Source: Thermococcus sp. JdF3
GTDB lineage: Archaea > Methanobacteriota_B > Thermococci > Thermococcales > Thermococcaceae
Length of the DNA: 64,000 nt
Direction: 5' to 3'
Assembly: GCF_012027495.1 (NCBI RefSeq)
Contig: NZ_SNUK01000003.1
Span: forward strand, 124,001 to 188,000
Below, in pieces: positions 63,975 to 64,000 of this stretch. Positions within the stretch are counted from its first letter, which is position 1, and each line of letters opens with the position of its first letter. A model generated the notes under the pieces. That model worked only from the letters and a program-made list of their open reading frames with translations, was not told where the DNA came from and did not search any database. The position numbers and the translations under genes were made by a program.

Positions 63975-64000
63975 ATGCACCCCCTCCTCAGAAAGGCCAT
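63975..64000 (+). CDS. Start of a further gene, cut by the window end
   Basis: ATG at 63975 opens MHPLLRKA and continues to the edge. GGCTTATAAACC lies about 30 bases upstream on the plus strand as a TATA box, giving a nearly leaderless transcript. Divergent from the MFS exporter with the palindrome between, so a regulator of that gene is possible; the visible part is too short to tell. Confidence 0.4.

Noticed and set aside
62445-63980. 511-residue frame overlapping the MFS gene
   Set aside because: Same strand but another frame, Arg/Gly/His-rich, no hydrophobic segments; the MFS frame is clearly the coding one.

Overview
The window is a piece of chromosome from a hyperthermophilic euryarchaeon of the order Thermococcales, most likely a GC-rich Thermococcus. 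The evidence is the gene set (EF-1A, EF-2, topoisomerase VI, ABCE1/Rli1, RIO1, aIF1A, Alba, Taw2, a tungsten AOR-family oxidoreductase, two-gene cyclic 2,3-diphosphoglycerate pathway, DUF530, DUF134), BRE/TATA promoters, GGAGGTGAT- or GGTGGT-type ribosome binding sites, frequent GTG/TTG starts and very tight gene packing. Species-level assignment cannot be made from the sequence alone.

Layout. 0-4 kb: a truncated membrane-protein gene, a CARF-PIN protein, a short hypothetical gene and a membrane-anchored CARF-like protein, i.e. two putative cyclic-oligoadenylate-responsive proteins with no cas genes beside them. 4-20 kb: ABCE1, a secreted glycoprotein, HypE-like, PD-(D/E)XK and glutamine-amidotransferase genes, a CBS protein and a tandem phosphoesterase, the cpgS-2PGK operon, a histone-fold protein, an MBL-fold hydrolase, a stand-alone Cas4-like nuclease, taw2 and an AOR paralogue. 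20-21.3 kb: a small AT-rich island with a membrane protein, short ORFs and a tRNA-like folded segment. 21.4-35.3 kb: a largely minus-strand information-processing block (tRNA-Ser, rps10, EF-1A, EF-2, HD hydrolase, mptA, DUF530, top6A/B, KH protein, rio1, aIF1A). 35.4-45 kb: a metal ABC transporter, rnhB, a dead rRNA/tRNA uracil methyltransferase gene, paired MinD-type Fe-S ATPases, three NifX-type genes and a CRISPR array of eight repeats. 45-49.5 kb: small metabolic and membrane genes, a dead ChrB-domain gene, queD and a DUF134 regulator. 49.6-51.3 kb: an AT-rich 1.6-kb segment bounded by 28-bp inverted repeats. 51.3-64 kb: purB, alba, a membrane-anchored winged-helix regulator, a CBS-zinc ribbon protein, THEP1, mtnA, a broken VapBC locus, a four-gene PLP/DUF1611/PP-loop/GNAT operon, an acidic small protein, Fe-ADH and a 14-TM MFS exporter.

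Three sets of genes seem to work together. (1) The CARF-PIN and TM-CARF genes plus the distant CRISPR array suggest type III CRISPR ancillary effectors. (2) The MinD pair, the three NifX-type genes and the DUF134 gene look like one Fe-S/metal-cofactor module; a palindromic motif with core TGTGCATATGCACA recurs in three of its promoters. (3) The overlapping PLP enzyme, DUF1611 protein, PP-loop ATPase and GNAT genes form an operon that may process a D- or L-amino acid or its derivatives; its substrate is unknown. The window also has at least three genes caught while decaying (RumA-like, ChrB, VapC). All functions are read from sequence motifs by eye; no database search was run.
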